Translations under genes and position numbers: made by a program
The notes under the pieces: generated by a model
Databases searched by the model: none
The model's input: only the letters and a program-made list of their open reading frames with translations
Told to the model about the DNA's origin: nothing
DNA from: Nocardiopsis alba DSM 43377
GTDB taxonomy: Bacteria > Actinomycetota > Actinomycetes > Streptosporangiales > Streptosporangiaceae
DNA: 64,000 nt
Direction of reading: 5' to 3'
Assembly (NCBI RefSeq): GCF_000341225.1
Contig: NZ_ANAC01000006.1
Location: 37,133 to 101,132, forward strand
In this document: positions 16,164 to 24,399 of the stretch, piece after piece
Position numbering within the stretch: position 1 is the first letter of the stretch
Layout: every line of letters starts with the position of its first letter

Positions 16164-16526
16164 ATGCCTCGACACGATATGGTGGCCGAAGACGGTCGTG
16201 ACCGTCCCGTGCGAACGTGCGTGGGCTGTCGGTCACGGGCAGTCCAGTCCGACCTCGTGCGGCTGGTGGCCGAGGGCACGGCCATCACGCCCGACACCCG
16301 GGGTCGTCGTCCGGGGCGCGGTGCCTACCTGCACCACGATCGGCGTTGCTTCGAACTCGCCGAACGTCGCAGGGTGTGGTCACGCGCCTTCCGGGCCCGG
16401 AACGAGGAGACACCCACCGGGTGGGACGTCTCACGCGTGGCGGCTCTGTTCGATGACATCCCGAGTGATCGAACGCGCCGTGATCCGGATAGGGTTGGAA
16501 TGTCCGGGCCGACCTCACGGTTGTAG
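16164..16526 (+). CDS. ylxR: YlxR-family RNA-binding protein (RnpM)
   Basis: A small basic protein of the YlxR family, recently linked to RNase P modulation in other bacteria. The diagnostic segment RPVRTCVGCRSR is present, followed by the basic GRGAYLHHDRRCFELA region. Length is 120 residues from ATG 16164 or 115 from ATG 16179; neither has a strong ribosome site. It lies between nusA and infB, as is conserved across bacteria. The C-terminal 30 residues are hydrophilic and extend beyond the family core. Confidence 0.88.
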   Translation: MPRHDMVAEDGRDRPVRTCVGCRSRAVQSDLVRLVAEGTAITPDTRGRRPGRGAYLHHDRRCFELAERRRVWSRAFRARNEETPTGWDVSRVAALFDDIPSDRTRRDPDRVGMSGPTSRL

Positions 16527-16587
16527 TGATCGAGGTCGGCGTACAGTGCTGTGTCGGCACGTATCCACCGGCCCATTGTTGTGTAGC

Positions 16588-16642
16588 GATGAGGAAGCAG
16601 GTCGAGATTGCGATGAGCGCCTGATGAGTACGCAGCGATGAG
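16588..16642 (+). repeat. Four GATGAG repeats upstream of infB
   Basis: The hexamer GATGAG occurs at 16588, 16612, 16623 and 16637 in the ylxR-infB gap. Spacing is irregular (24, 11 and 14 bases). No known element matches; it may be chance or part of the infB leader. Confidence 0.4.
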
Positions 16643-16659
16643 TAACTCGAGCTAACGAC

Positions 16660-16687
16660 GGTCCGGCACAAGCCCATGTCCCGGACC
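16660..16687 (+). promoter_or_regulatory. infB leader hairpin
   Basis: Perfect 7-pair stem GGTCCGG/CCGGACC with a 14-base loop, ending 6 bases before the GAAGGAG ribosome site of infB. It could affect infB translation or mark processing of the operon transcript. Confidence 0.4.
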
Positions 16688-16704
16688 GAAGCTGAAGGAG
16701 AGTA

Positions 16705-19700
16705 GTGGCGAAGGTCCGGGTATACGAACTCGCTAAGGAGTTCGGTGTAGAGAGCAAGGCCGTGCTGGCCAAGCTCAACGAAATGGGCGAGTTCGTCCGT
16801 TCGGCGTCCTCCACGATAGAGGCGCCCGTCGTTCGACGCCTGAAGGAAGCTTTCAACGAGGGCTCCAACGGCGGCGGCAAGAAGAGTGCTCCGGCTCCCA
16901 AGCCGGGCCCCAAGCCGTCCGCCGCGCGCCCCGCCGCGCCCAAGCCGGGTCCGGCCCCCAAGCCCGGCCCGAAGCCGGGTCCGGCTCCCAAGCCGACCGC
17001 CGGCAAGCCGAGTGAGCCGGCCGAGAAGCCCGCCGACAAGCCCGCGGAGAAGCCGGCCGCTCCGGTCGACAAGCCCGCGGTCCCGACGTTCGAGGCCGCT
17101 CCGAAGCCGGGCCCCAAGCCCGCGCCCAAGAGCGGTGCTCCCAAGCCCGGCCCCAAGCCCGGCGCGTCCGGTGGACAGCAGCAGCGCGGCGGCGACCGCC
17201 CCGACCGTCCCCAGCGCGGCGAGCGCTCCGGTGGCGGCCGTGACGGTGGTCGTGCCCCGCGTCCGGGCGGTCCCCGTCCGGGTCCGCGTCCGGGTAACAA
17301 CCCGTTCGCGTCCAACGCCTCCGGCATGGGATCCAAGCCCGCGGCCCCGCGTCCGGGCGGTCCCCGTCCGGGCCCGCGTCCCGGCGGCCCGCAGGGTGGC
17401 GGCGACCAGCGCGCTCCGCGTCCCGGTGGCGCTCCGCGTCCGGGCGCTCCCCGTCCGGGCCCGCGTCCCGGCGGCCCGCAGGGTGGCGGCGACCAGCGCG
17501 CCCCGCGTCCCGGTGGCGCTCCGCGTCCCGGCGGCCAGGGCGCCCCGCGTCCCGGTGGTGCCGCGGGCGCTCCGCGTCCGGGCGGTCCCCGTCCGGGTGG
17601 GCCGCGTCCCAGCCCGATGAACATGCCCTCGTCCCGTCCGACCCCGCCCGCGGGCGGCGGTCGCGGTGGCGGTCGTCCCGGTGGCGGCGGTGGCCGCGGT
17701 CGAGGCGGCGCTCCGGCCGGTGCCGGTCCGCGTCCCGGCGGTGGCGGCGGCGGCGGTCGTCCCGGCGGTTTCGGTGGTCGTCCCGGCGGTCGTGGCCGCG
17801 GTGGCGGCACGGCCGGCGCGTTCGGTCGTCCGGGCGGTCGTCCCGGACGTGCCCGCAAGTCCAAGAAGCAGCGGCGTCAAGAGTTCAACGATCTTCAGGC
17901 CCCGTCCTTCGGCGGCGTGAAGATCCCGAGCGGCAACGGCCAGACCATCCGTCTGTCCCGTGGCGCCTCCCTGTCGGACTTCGGCGACAAGATCGACGTC
18001 AACCCGGCGTCGCTGGTCCAGGTCATGATGCACCTGGGCGAGATGGTCACCGCGACCCAGTCGCTGCCCGACGAGACGCTTCAGCTCCTCGGTGAGGAAC
18101 TCAGCTACCAGGTCGAGGTCGTCAGCCCCGAGGACGAGGACCGCGAGCTCCTGGAGTCCTTCTCCATCGAGTTCGGCGAGGACGAGGGCGGCACCGCCGA
18201 GCTGCGTCCGCGCCCGCCGGTGGTCACCGTCATGGGTCACGTCGACCACGGTAAGACCCGACTGCTGGACACCATCCGCAAGACCAACGTCGTCAGCGGC
18301 GAGGCCGGCGGTATCACCCAGCACATCGGTGCCTACCAGGTCTCCACCGAGGTGGACGGCGAGGAGCGCAAGCTCACCTTCATCGACACCCCGGGTCACG
18401 AGGCGTTCACCGCCATGCGTGCCCGTGGTGCGAAGGTCACCGACATCGCGGTGCTGGTCGTGGCGGCCGACGACGGCGTCAAGCCGCAGACGGCCGAGGC
18501 CATCGACCACGCCAAGGCGGCCGAGGTCCCGATCGTCGTCGCGGTCAACAAGATCGACGTCGAGGGCGCCGACCCGCAGCGTGTCCGCGCGCAGCTCACC
18601 GAGTACGGCCTGGTGGCCGAGGAGTACGGCGGCGACGTCCAGTTCGTGGACATCTCCGCGCTCAAGGGCGACAACATCGACACCCTGCTGGAGTCGGTCG
18701 TCCTGACCTCGGACGCCGCTCTGGAACTCCAGGCCAACCCGGACATGGACGCCCAGGGGCTGGCGATCGAGGCCTACCTCGACCGCGGACGCGGTTCCAT
18801 GGCCACGGTCCTGGTCCAGCGAGGCACGCTCAACGTCGGTGACTCCATCGTCTGTGGCGACGCCTACGGTCGCGTTCGCGCCATGCTCGACGAGCACGGC
18901 CAGAACGTGCAGTCGGCCGAGCCGTCCCGTCCGGTCCAGGTCCTGGGTCTGACCAACGTGCCCAGCGCCGGTGACAACTTCCTGGTCGTCAAGGACGACC
19001 GTGTGGCGCGGCAGATCGCCCAGCAGCGTGAGGCGCGCGAGCGCTTCGCCCAGCAGGCGCGTTCGGCCCGTCGGGTCACCCTCGACAACTGGCAGTCCGC
19101 CATCAAGGAGGGCGAGCGCTCCGAGCTGCTCCTCCTCATCAAGGGCGACATGTCCGGTTCGGTCGAGGCGCTCGAGGAGTCGCTGCTCAAGATCGACGCC
19201 GGTGGCGACGAGGTCGGCATCCGGATCATCGGTCGCGGTGTCGGTGCGATCACCCAGAACGACATCAACCTGGCGTCCTCCGCAGACGCCATCATCGTCG
19301 GCTTCAACGTTCGGCCCGAGGGCAAGAACAGCGAGCTGGCGGACCGTATGGGTGTCGACATCCGGTACTACTCGGTCATCTACCAGGCCATCGACGAGGT
19401 CGAGGCCGCCGTGAAGGGTCTCCTCAAGCCGGTCTACGAGGAGGTCCAGCTCGGCAGCGCCGAGATCCGCGAGGTCTTCAAGGTGCCGAAGATCGGCAAC
19501 ATCGCCGGTTCCATCGTCCGCAACGGCCTCATCCGCCGTAACAGCAAGGCGCGGCTCATCCGCGACGGGGTCGTCATCTCCGACAACCTCAACGTCGAGT
19601 CGCTGCGTCGCTTCAAGGACGACGCCACCGAGGTCCGCGAGGGCTTCGAGTGCGGTATCGGTGTCGGCTACAACGATCTTCGGGTCGAGGACGTCATCGA

Positions 19701-19734
19701 GACCTACGAGATGCAGGAGAAGCCCCGCGACTAG
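16705..19734 (+). CDS. infB: Translation initiation factor IF-2
   Basis: GTPase that places initiator fMet-tRNA on the 30S subunit and promotes subunit joining. The 1009-residue protein begins with the IF2N helix domain ([20 protein letters not shown]), then about 340 residues rich in Pro, Gly, Arg and Ala, presumably disordered. The GTP-binding domain follows with G1 GHVDHGKT at 511-518, the G3 DTPGHE and the G4 NKID, then IF2 domains 2-4. The start is GTG 16705 with GAAGGAG upstream. The long Pro/Gly/Arg linker is typical of actinomycete IF-2, and part of it is a recent tandem duplication. A very strong terminator follows. Confidence 0.97.
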   Translation: MAKVRVYELAKEFGVESKAVLAKLNEMGEFVRSASSTIEAPVVRRLKEAFNEGSNGGGKKSAPAPKPGPKPSAARPAAPKPGPAPKPGPKPGPAPKPTAGKPSEPAEKPADKPAEKPAAPVDKPAVPTFEAAPKPGPKPAPKSGAPKPGPKPGASGGQQQRGGDRPDRPQRGERSGGGRDGGRAPRPGGPRPGPRPGNNPFASNASGMGSKPAAPRPGGPRPGPRPGGPQGGGDQRAPRPGGAPRPGAPRPGPRPGGPQGGGDQRAPRPGGAPRPGGQGAPRPGGAAGAPRPGGPRPGGPRPSPMNMPSSRPTPPAGGGRGGGRPGGGGGRGRGGAPAGAGPRPGGGGGGGRPGGFGGRPGGRGRGGGTAGAFGRPGGRPGRARKSKKQRRQEFNDLQAPSFGGVKIPSGNGQTIRLSRGASLSDFGDKIDVNPASLVQVMMHLGEMVTATQSLPDETLQLLGEELSYQVEVVSPEDEDRELLESFSIEFGEDEGGTAELRPRPPVVTVMGHVDHGKTRLLDTIRKTNVVSGEAGGITQHIGAYQVSTEVDGEERKLTFIDTPGHEAFTAMRARGAKVTDIAVLVVAADDGVKPQTAEAIDHAKAAEVPIVVAVNKIDVEGADPQRVRAQLTEYGLVAEEYGGDVQFVDISALKGDNIDTLLESVVLTSDAALELQANPDMDAQGLAIEAYLDRGRGSMATVLVQRGTLNVGDSIVCGDAYGRVRAMLDEHGQNVQSAEPSRPVQVLGLTNVPSAGDNFLVVKDDRVARQIAQQREARERFAQQARSARRVTLDNWQSAIKEGERSELLLLIKGDMSGSVEALEESLLKIDAGGDEVGIRIIGRGVGAITQNDINLASSADAIIVGFNVRPEGKNSELADRMGVDIRYYSVIYQAIDEVEAAVKGLLKPVYEEVQLGSAEIREVFKVPKIGNIAGSIVRNGLIRRNSKARLIRDGVVISDNLNVESLRRFKDDATEVREGFECGIGVGYNDLRVEDVIETYEMQEKPRD
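17361..17534 (+). repeat. 87-bp tandem duplication inside infB
   Basis: Two adjacent 87-base copies, 17361-17447 and 17448-17534, that differ at very few positions. They encode a 29-residue unit repeated twice in the disordered linker of IF-2 (a core of [15 protein letters not shown]). The period is a multiple of three, so the frame is preserved. Confidence 0.85.
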
Positions 19735-19752
19735 TCGTGGAGCCATCCACCT

Positions 19753-19783
19753 GGGGCCCCGGACCGTTCGTGTCCGGGGCCCC
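19753..19783 (+). terminator. infB terminator
   Basis: Perfect 12-pair stem GGGGCCCCGGAC/GTCCGGGGCCCC with a 7-base loop, 18 bases after the infB stop and followed by GCCTTTG. It may attenuate read-through into ylxP-rbfA. Confidence 0.85.
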
Positions 19784-19822
19784 GCCTTTGCCGGCCCGCA
19801 CAACAACACCACGGGTGATCAC

Positions 19823-20119
19823 TTGTACGTCGGGGCGTTGACCCTGGACGTGCTCCTCGGAGACGTCCAGTCGCTCAAGCAGAAACGCTCGGTGGTCCGA
19901 CCGGTCGTCTCCGATCTGCGCCGAAAGTTCTCGGTGTCGGTCTCGGAGGTGGGCGAACACGACCTCTACCGTCGGGCGAAGATCGGTGTCGCGGTGGTCG
20001 CGCCCACGGCCGCCCACGCCAGGGACCAGATGGACACCTGCGAGCGTTTCGTCGCGGGCCGTCCCGAACTGGAGCTGCTGTCCGCCAGGCAGCGGCTCTT
20101 CAACGAAGAGGAAGACTGA
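19823..20119 (+). CDS. ylxP: YlxP/DUF503 family protein
   Basis: A 98-residue protein of the DUF503 (YlxP) family, found between infB and rbfA in many Gram-positive bacteria and thought to act in ribosome biogenesis, though the mechanism is not known. The family pattern is clear: [20 protein letters not shown], then the [23 protein letters not shown] block. The only start that gives the normal N-terminus is TTG 19823 (YVGALTLDV); it lacks a strong ribosome site. The rbfA start follows two bases after the stop. Confidence 0.87.
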   Translation: MYVGALTLDVLLGDVQSLKQKRSVVRPVVSDLRRKFSVSVSEVGEHDLYRRAKIGVAVVAPTAAHARDQMDTCERFVAGRPELELLSARQRLFNEEED

Positions 20120-20121
20120 CG

Positions 20122-20565
20122 ATGGTTGACGCCGCACGCGCGCGGAAGATCGCCGACAGGATCCAGCGGATCGTCGCCGAGATGCTGGACCGGCGGATCA
20201 AGGACCCGCGCCTGGGATTCGTCACCGTGACCGATGCCCGTATCACCGCCGACCTGCGTGACGCGACGGTGTACTACACGGTGTTCGGCAGCGCCGAGGA
20301 GAAGGCGGCGAGCTCCGCCGCTCTGGAGAGCGCCAAGGGCCTGATCCGTAGTGAGGTCGGTCGCCAGACCGGCATTCGGCACACCCCGAGCCTGACCTTC
20401 GTCATCGACGAGGTCCAGGAGAACGCCCAGCACATCGAGAAGCTGCTGGTCGAGGCGCGCAGGTCCGACGAGGAGGTGGCCAAGAAGGCCACCGGCGCCG
20501 AGCACGCGGGCGAGGCCGACCCCTACAAGGCCCCGCGTGAGGACGACGAGGCCGAGGACGAGTAG
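20122..20565 (+). CDS. rbfA: Ribosome-binding factor A
   Basis: A 147-residue KH-fold factor that binds 16S rRNA helix 1 during 30S maturation. The family core is evident: [16 protein letters not shown], the [31 protein letters not shown] block, and a C-terminal helix. About 35 acidic residues at the C-terminus extend beyond the core, as is usual in actinomycetes. It starts two bases after ylxP, so the two are co-translated. nrnA, often next, is absent; a terminator and then truB follow. Confidence 0.95.
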   Translation: MVDAARARKIADRIQRIVAEMLDRRIKDPRLGFVTVTDARITADLRDATVYYTVFGSAEEKAASSAALESAKGLIRSEVGRQTGIRHTPSLTFVIDEVQENAQHIEKLLVEARRSDEEVAKKATGAEHAGEADPYKAPREDDEAEDE

Positions 20566-20576
20566 ATCCGTCCCCC

Positions 20577-20609
20577 GAGGACGGCGGTACGAGTGGTGCC
20601 GCCGTCCTC
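20577..20609 (+). terminator. rbfA terminator
   Basis: Perfect 11-pair stem GAGGACGGCGG/CCGCCGTCCTC with an 11-base loop and a pyrimidine-rich tail (ACCCTTCCCTTTCTCCC), 12 bases after rbfA. Confidence 0.85.
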
Positions 20610-20645
20610 ACCCTTCCCTTTCTCCCTTCTGCACTGAGGAGTGCC

Positions 20646-21533
20646 ATGGCCGACAGTGGCGTCGTGGTCGTCGACAAGCCCGCCGACTGGACCTCGCACG
20701 ACGTGGTCGCCAAGACCAGAGGCCTGGCGCGTACCCGCCGCGTGGGGCACGCGGGGACCCTGGACCCGATGGCCACCGGTGTGCTGGTCCTGGGGATCGA
20801 GAAGGGCACCAAACTGCTCGGTCACCTGACCCTGACGGAGAAGACCTACGAGGCCACGATCCGACTCGGCCTGGTGACCAACACCGACGACGCCGAGGGC
20901 GAGCCCGGGGCCAGGGTCGACGCCTCCGCCGTGTCCGATGAGGACGTACACGCGGCGGTGGCGAAGCTGACCGGTCCCATCCAGCAGATCCCGCCGCAGG
21001 TCAGCGCGATCAAGGTGAACGGTGAGCGCGCCTACAAGGCGGCCCGCGCCGGTCGGGAGGTCGAGCTCAAGGCCCGTACGGTCACGATCGAACGGTTCGA
21101 GGTCACCGACATCCGTCGTGAGAGCGACGCCGACGGCGTCCTCGTGGACGTGGACGCGGTGATCACCTGTTCCAGTGGGACCTACATCCGTTCGCTCGCC
21201 CGGGACATGGGCGTCGATCTCGGGGTGGGCGGTCACCTGACCGCCCTGCGCCGTACCCGGGTGGGGCCCTACGACCTGTCCCAGGCCCGGACCCTGGACC
21301 AGCTCGCCAAGGAGTTCACGCAGGTACCGCTGGCCCAGGCGGTGGCCGCGGCGTTCCCGGTGCGCACCATGGACGAGGCCGAGACCCGCGCCATCCGTCA
21401 CGGCAACCGCATCGGTGAGAGCTCTCTGGGGGAGGGGCCGATCGGACTCTTCGCCCCCGACGGCACGGTGGTGGCCCTGGGCGAGAACCGGCCCGGCCAC
21501 ATGAAGCCGGTGGTCGTCTTCGACCCCGCCTGA
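20646..21533 (+). CDS. truB: tRNA pseudouridine-55 synthase
   Basis: Converts U55 of the tRNA T-loop to pseudouridine. The 295-residue protein has the N-terminal VVDKPADWTSHDVV motif, the catalytic Asp40 in HAGTLDPMATGVLVLG, the YEATIRLG strand and the IRSLARDMG motif; the C-terminal part from about residue 225 is a PUA-like domain. The start ATG 20646 has GAGGAGTGCC upstream. It lies between two terminators and is likely its own transcription unit here, unlike rbfA-truB operons elsewhere. Confidence 0.95.
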   Translation: MADSGVVVVDKPADWTSHDVVAKTRGLARTRRVGHAGTLDPMATGVLVLGIEKGTKLLGHLTLTEKTYEATIRLGLVTNTDDAEGEPGARVDASAVSDEDVHAAVAKLTGPIQQIPPQVSAIKVNGERAYKAARAGREVELKARTVTIERFEVTDIRRESDADGVLVDVDAVITCSSGTYIRSLARDMGVDLGVGGHLTALRRTRVGPYDLSQARTLDQLAKEFTQVPLAQAVAAAFPVRTMDEAETRAIRHGNRIGESSLGEGPIGLFAPDGTVVALGENRPGHMKPVVVFDPA

Positions 21534-21556
21534 CACCGTTCCGCCGTCCTCCCGGC

Positions 21557-22450
21557 CTACCGTCGGGACGTGTCCCTTCCGAGGGTGGTCGAGGAGGGGG
21601 AGACCTCCTCGTCCAGGAACTCGGCGAGGGCGGCGGTGAGCTCGCCCGGACGCTCGACCGAGGGCAGGTGTCCGGTGTCGGGCATCGTCAGCGAACGGGC
21701 GCCCGGGATCCCCTCCATGTAGAGGTCGGCGACCTCTTGGACGGCGGCGACCTCGGACAGACCCTTCACGACCAGGGTCGGTACGGTGATCTCGCCCAGC
21801 CGGTCCACGGCCGGACGTTCGGGCCAGGCCGGTTCGTTGGCCGGACTCGACCAGCGGCGGGCGAAGAGTTCCCGCAGCATCAACAGGGACAGGTCCCAGG
21901 CCTCCAGCGGTAGGTCCTCGGGGGAGCGGTCCGGCCCCAACACCATGAACCGGGCCTGGGCCTCGGCCATCGCGGCGACGTCCTCCGGCAGTACCACGGC
22001 GTCGCCCGCGCGATAGGTCGCCAACCGGTCCGGGGGCACGGCGGCCAGGATCGCCTCGCGCGATTCCCGCAGGAACTCGCCGGTCCATCTGTGACCGGAC
22101 ATCCCCGGGCAGACCAGTGCCAGCGCCTCCACCCGCTCCGGGGCGGCCAAGGCGGCGTCGACCGCGTAGGCGCCCCCGAACGACGCCCCCACCAGGGTCG
22201 CCGACCCGATCTCCAGGGCGTCCATCAGGTCCAACAGGTCCTCATGGTGGGGGACCGGGCCCTCGTGGTCGGCCGAACCCCCGTATCCCCGCTGGTCGTA
22301 GCGGATCACCCGGTGGGTCCTCGACAGGTTCGTGAACTGGTGGTCCCACATACGCCGATCGGCGATCCCCGCGTGCGCGAACACGACCGCTGGACCGTCG
22401 CCGGCCTCGTCATAGGACAGACGAGTCTTATCGGTGCTGATCATCGCCAT
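21557..22450 (-). CDS. Alpha/beta-hydrolase
   Basis: A 297-residue soluble alpha/beta-hydrolase of the haloperoxidase/esterase-like group. Visible are the oxyanion strand AVVFAHAGIADRRMW, the RVIRYDQRGYGGS loop, the nucleophile elbow LVGASFGGAYA (Ser in GASFG) and the catalytic His near PDTGHLPSVERPGE; the acid residue is probably Asp/Glu after VPTLVVKG. I chose ATG 22450 (MAMISTDKTRLSYDEAG); ATG 22444 is equally possible, and the longer frame to 22534 overlaps non-coding sequence. It is on the opposite strand between truB and ribF, where most relatives have no such gene, which suggests an insertion. Substrate unknown. Confidence 0.82.
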   Translation of the reverse strand: MAMISTDKTRLSYDEAGDGPAVVFAHAGIADRRMWDHQFTNLSRTHRVIRYDQRGYGGSADHEGPVPHHEDLLDLMDALEIGSATLVGASFGGAYAVDAALAAPERVEALALVCPGMSGHRWTGEFLRESREAILAAVPPDRLATYRAGDAVVLPEDVAAMAEAQARFMVLGPDRSPEDLPLEAWDLSLLMLRELFARRWSSPANEPAWPERPAVDRLGEITVPTLVVKGLSEVAAVQEVADLYMEGIPGARSLTMPDTGHLPSVERPGELTAALAEFLDEEVSPSSTTLGRDTSRR

Positions 22451-22617
22451 CCCGGAACGGTAAACCGAGTGTCCGCCCCGGGCCAAGTCCCCTTTGCCGA
22501 GGGCGGAACGGACGTCCTGCGTGGTGGGCGGCACCGGTCGGCTGTCGGAAGTCGCCTCCGCGACGTGGCACGCTGGACTCGGAACGACTTCACCATGACG
22601 GACAAGGGGAACCGAAC

Positions 22618-23580
22618 GTGCGGAGATGGGACGGGCTGGGGGACATTCCCACCGATCAGGGACGCTCCGTGGTGGCCATCGGTGTCTTCGACGGTGTGCA
22701 CCGAGGCCATCGGGCCCTCCTGGCCACCGCCGTCGAGCACGGACGCCGTCTGGGACTCCCGGTCGTCGTGGTCACCTTCGACCCCCACCCGGAGCGGGTC
22801 CTGCGCGGGCACACCCCGCCGGTGCTGACCTCGATCGATCGACGGGTCGGGCTCCTGGACGACCTCGGGGCCGACGCCGTGTGCGTCCTGCCCTTCACCA
22901 AGGAGCTCTCCTCGCTGAGCCCCGAGGACTTCGTCCAGCGGGTGCTGATCGACCGCCTGGGCGCGGCCGCCGTGGTGGTGGGGGAGGACTTCCGCTTCGG
23001 TCACCGCGCGGCGGGCGATGTCGCCGTCCTCGCCGAGCTGGGCGAGCGGTTCGACTTCGTGGTGGACGGGGTCCGCCTCGTCGCGGAAGGGGAGACCATC
23101 ACCTCCACCCGGATCCGCGCCCTGCTGGAGCGGGGCGACGTGAGCACGGCCGCCGAGCTTCTGGGGCGGCCACATCAGGTGGGCGGGGAGATCGTCCACG
23201 GGGCGGCCCGGGGCCGGGAACTCCTCGGATTCCCCACCGCCAACCTGGACCTGGACCCGGACACCGCCGTTCCCGGAGACGGGGTCTACGCCGGGTGGCT
23301 CGGACGTCGGGAGGCCGGGCCCGGGCACGAGTCGCGCTGGCCCGCGGCGATCTCGGTCGGCACCAACCCGACCTTCGACGGCACCGAACGCACCGTCGAG
23401 GCGTACGCGTTGGACCGCGACGACCTCGAACTGTACGGGGTGGACATGACGGTGGACTTCGTCGCGCGTATCCGCGGTCAGGAGCGGTTCGAGGATCTGG
23501 ACGATCTCATCGTCGCGATGCGCCGCGACGTCGACCGTTGCCGCGACGTGCTCGCCCCGGAGACCGGCGACACCGTCTGA
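22618..23580 (+). CDS. ribF: Bifunctional riboflavin kinase / FAD synthetase
   Basis: Makes FMN from riboflavin and then FAD from FMN and ATP. The 320-residue protein has the N-terminal adenylyltransferase with GVFDGVHRGHRALL and VTFDPHPERVL, and VGEDFRFGHRAAGD; the C-terminal kinase starts near residue 185 with GRELLGFPTANLDL and includes GVYAGW and the SVGTNPTF motif. The start GTG 22618 has an AAGGGGA ribosome site 7 bases upstream. It precedes rpsO by 256 bases, in the usual actinomycete order. Confidence 0.95.
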   Translation: MRRWDGLGDIPTDQGRSVVAIGVFDGVHRGHRALLATAVEHGRRLGLPVVVVTFDPHPERVLRGHTPPVLTSIDRRVGLLDDLGADAVCVLPFTKELSSLSPEDFVQRVLIDRLGAAAVVVGEDFRFGHRAAGDVAVLAELGERFDFVVDGVRLVAEGETITSTRIRALLERGDVSTAAELLGRPHQVGGEIVHGAARGRELLGFPTANLDLDPDTAVPGDGVYAGWLGRREAGPGHESRWPAAISVGTNPTFDGTERTVEAYALDRDDLELYGVDMTVDFVARIRGQERFEDLDDLIVAMRRDVDRCRDVLAPETGDTV

Positions 23581-23742
23581 GGAGTGCGGTATCACCGAAA
23601 GCGCGGGCGTTCCACCTCGTCACCTGGGGTAGGGTGGGTCACGTTCACGTGTGTCCACGTTCGGTCACGCCCGTTCGGGCGGGGTCGACGGGAGCGCGGC
23701 GCACCCACGCCATCGGCGGCGGGCCGCGCGCACCGCACACGA

Positions 23743-23770
23743 CGGTGACTGTTCGTACGCGCGGTCACCG
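23743..23770 (+). promoter_or_regulatory. Leader hairpin upstream of rpsO
   Basis: Perfect 7-pair inverted repeat CGGTGAC/GTCACCG with a 14-base loop in the 256-bp ribF-rpsO gap. S15 represses its own translation through leader structures in several bacteria, so this region is a candidate for that; nothing more specific can be seen. Confidence 0.35.
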
Positions 23771-23836
23771 CGTCTGAACCCCTGTCCTCATGTACCGGGG
23801 CTCGCCCTGCGTACCGATTCCGGAAGAAGGAGCGTC

Positions 23837-24106
23837 GTGTCGATCGACACCGCCACCAAGGAAAAGATCATCGCCGAGTACGCCACGAAGGAAGGCGACA
23901 CCGGCTCCCCCGAGGTCCAGGTCGCGCTGCTCACGCACCGCATCACCGAGCTCACCGAGCACCTCAAGGACCACAAGCACGACCACCACAGCCGTCGTGG
24001 CCTGCTCCTGATGGTCGGCCGTCGCCGCCGTCTCCTCAAGTACATCGCCAAGCAGGACATCACCCGCTACCGCTCGCTGATCGAGCGCCTGGGTCTGCGC
24101 CGCTAA
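23837..24106 (+). CDS. rpsO: 30S ribosomal protein S15
   Basis: An 89-residue primary 16S rRNA-binding protein of the 30S platform. The sequence is typical: an N-terminal helix ending [35 protein letters not shown], and RRRRLLKYI...[15 protein letters not shown] 23837 is preceded by AAGAAGGAGCGTC, an excellent ribosome site. A terminator directly follows the gene, so most transcripts probably end before pnp. Confidence 0.97.
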   Translation: MSIDTATKEKIIAEYATKEGDTGSPEVQVALLTHRITELTEHLKDHKHDHHSRRGLLLMVGRRRRLLKYIAKQDITRYRSLIERLGLRR

Positions 24107-24116
24107 GGTGAAACCG

Positions 24117-24148
24117 GAGGGAGTGGCTTCGGCCGCTCCCTCTTTGTT
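24117..24148 (+). terminator. Terminator between rpsO and pnp
   Basis: Eleven-pair stem GAGGGAGTGGC/GCCGCTCCCTC with one T-G wobble, capped by a stable TTCG tetraloop and followed by TTTGTT. It starts 11 bases after the rpsO stop. Confidence 0.88.
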
Positions 24149-24339
24149 AGTAAGGTGTGATCGGAGTGGTGCCCGCCACGGGCTCCACCCGACGAACCGC
24201 ACCCGTGCCGTTCCCCCGGTCAACAGGGGTCGGTCCTCGGTAGTGGTCTCCGGACACCGCCCTTTCGGGGGAGGTTCCGTGGGCTTCGATCGATGACCGG
24301 CCGTCATCACCTCCGGGGCACGACGCGGGAAGACAGAAG

Positions 24340-24382
24340 ACGTCGCGCATGCCGGAACATCGGACGCGACGTGACCCGATGT
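24340..24382 (+). ncRNA. pnp leader: two interlocked stems (pseudoknot-capable)
   Basis: Stem 1 pairs ACGTCGCG (24340-24347) with CGCGACGT (24365-24372). Stem 2 pairs ACATCGG (24357-24363), inside the stem 1 loop, with CCGATGT (24376-24382), beyond stem 1. Both are perfect. The arrangement is that of an H-type pseudoknot or of two competing hairpins, ending 6 bases before the AGGAGG ribosome site. A conserved Actino-pnp RNA motif is known upstream of actinobacterial exoribonuclease genes; whether this is that motif I cannot verify. Confidence 0.6.
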
Positions 24383-24399
24383 GTAACAGGAGGTCGCCC

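Noticed and set aside
16622..16642. Hammerhead-ribozyme-like CTGATGAG in the infB leader
   Set aside because: The conserved GAAA core and three-stem arrangement do not follow; only the short sequence matches.
16285..19812. 1175-residue open frame antisense to infB
   Set aside because: It is a low-complexity shadow of the GC-rich infB codons (Gly/Arg/Thr/Asp-Val repeats), with no domains, and infB itself is certain.
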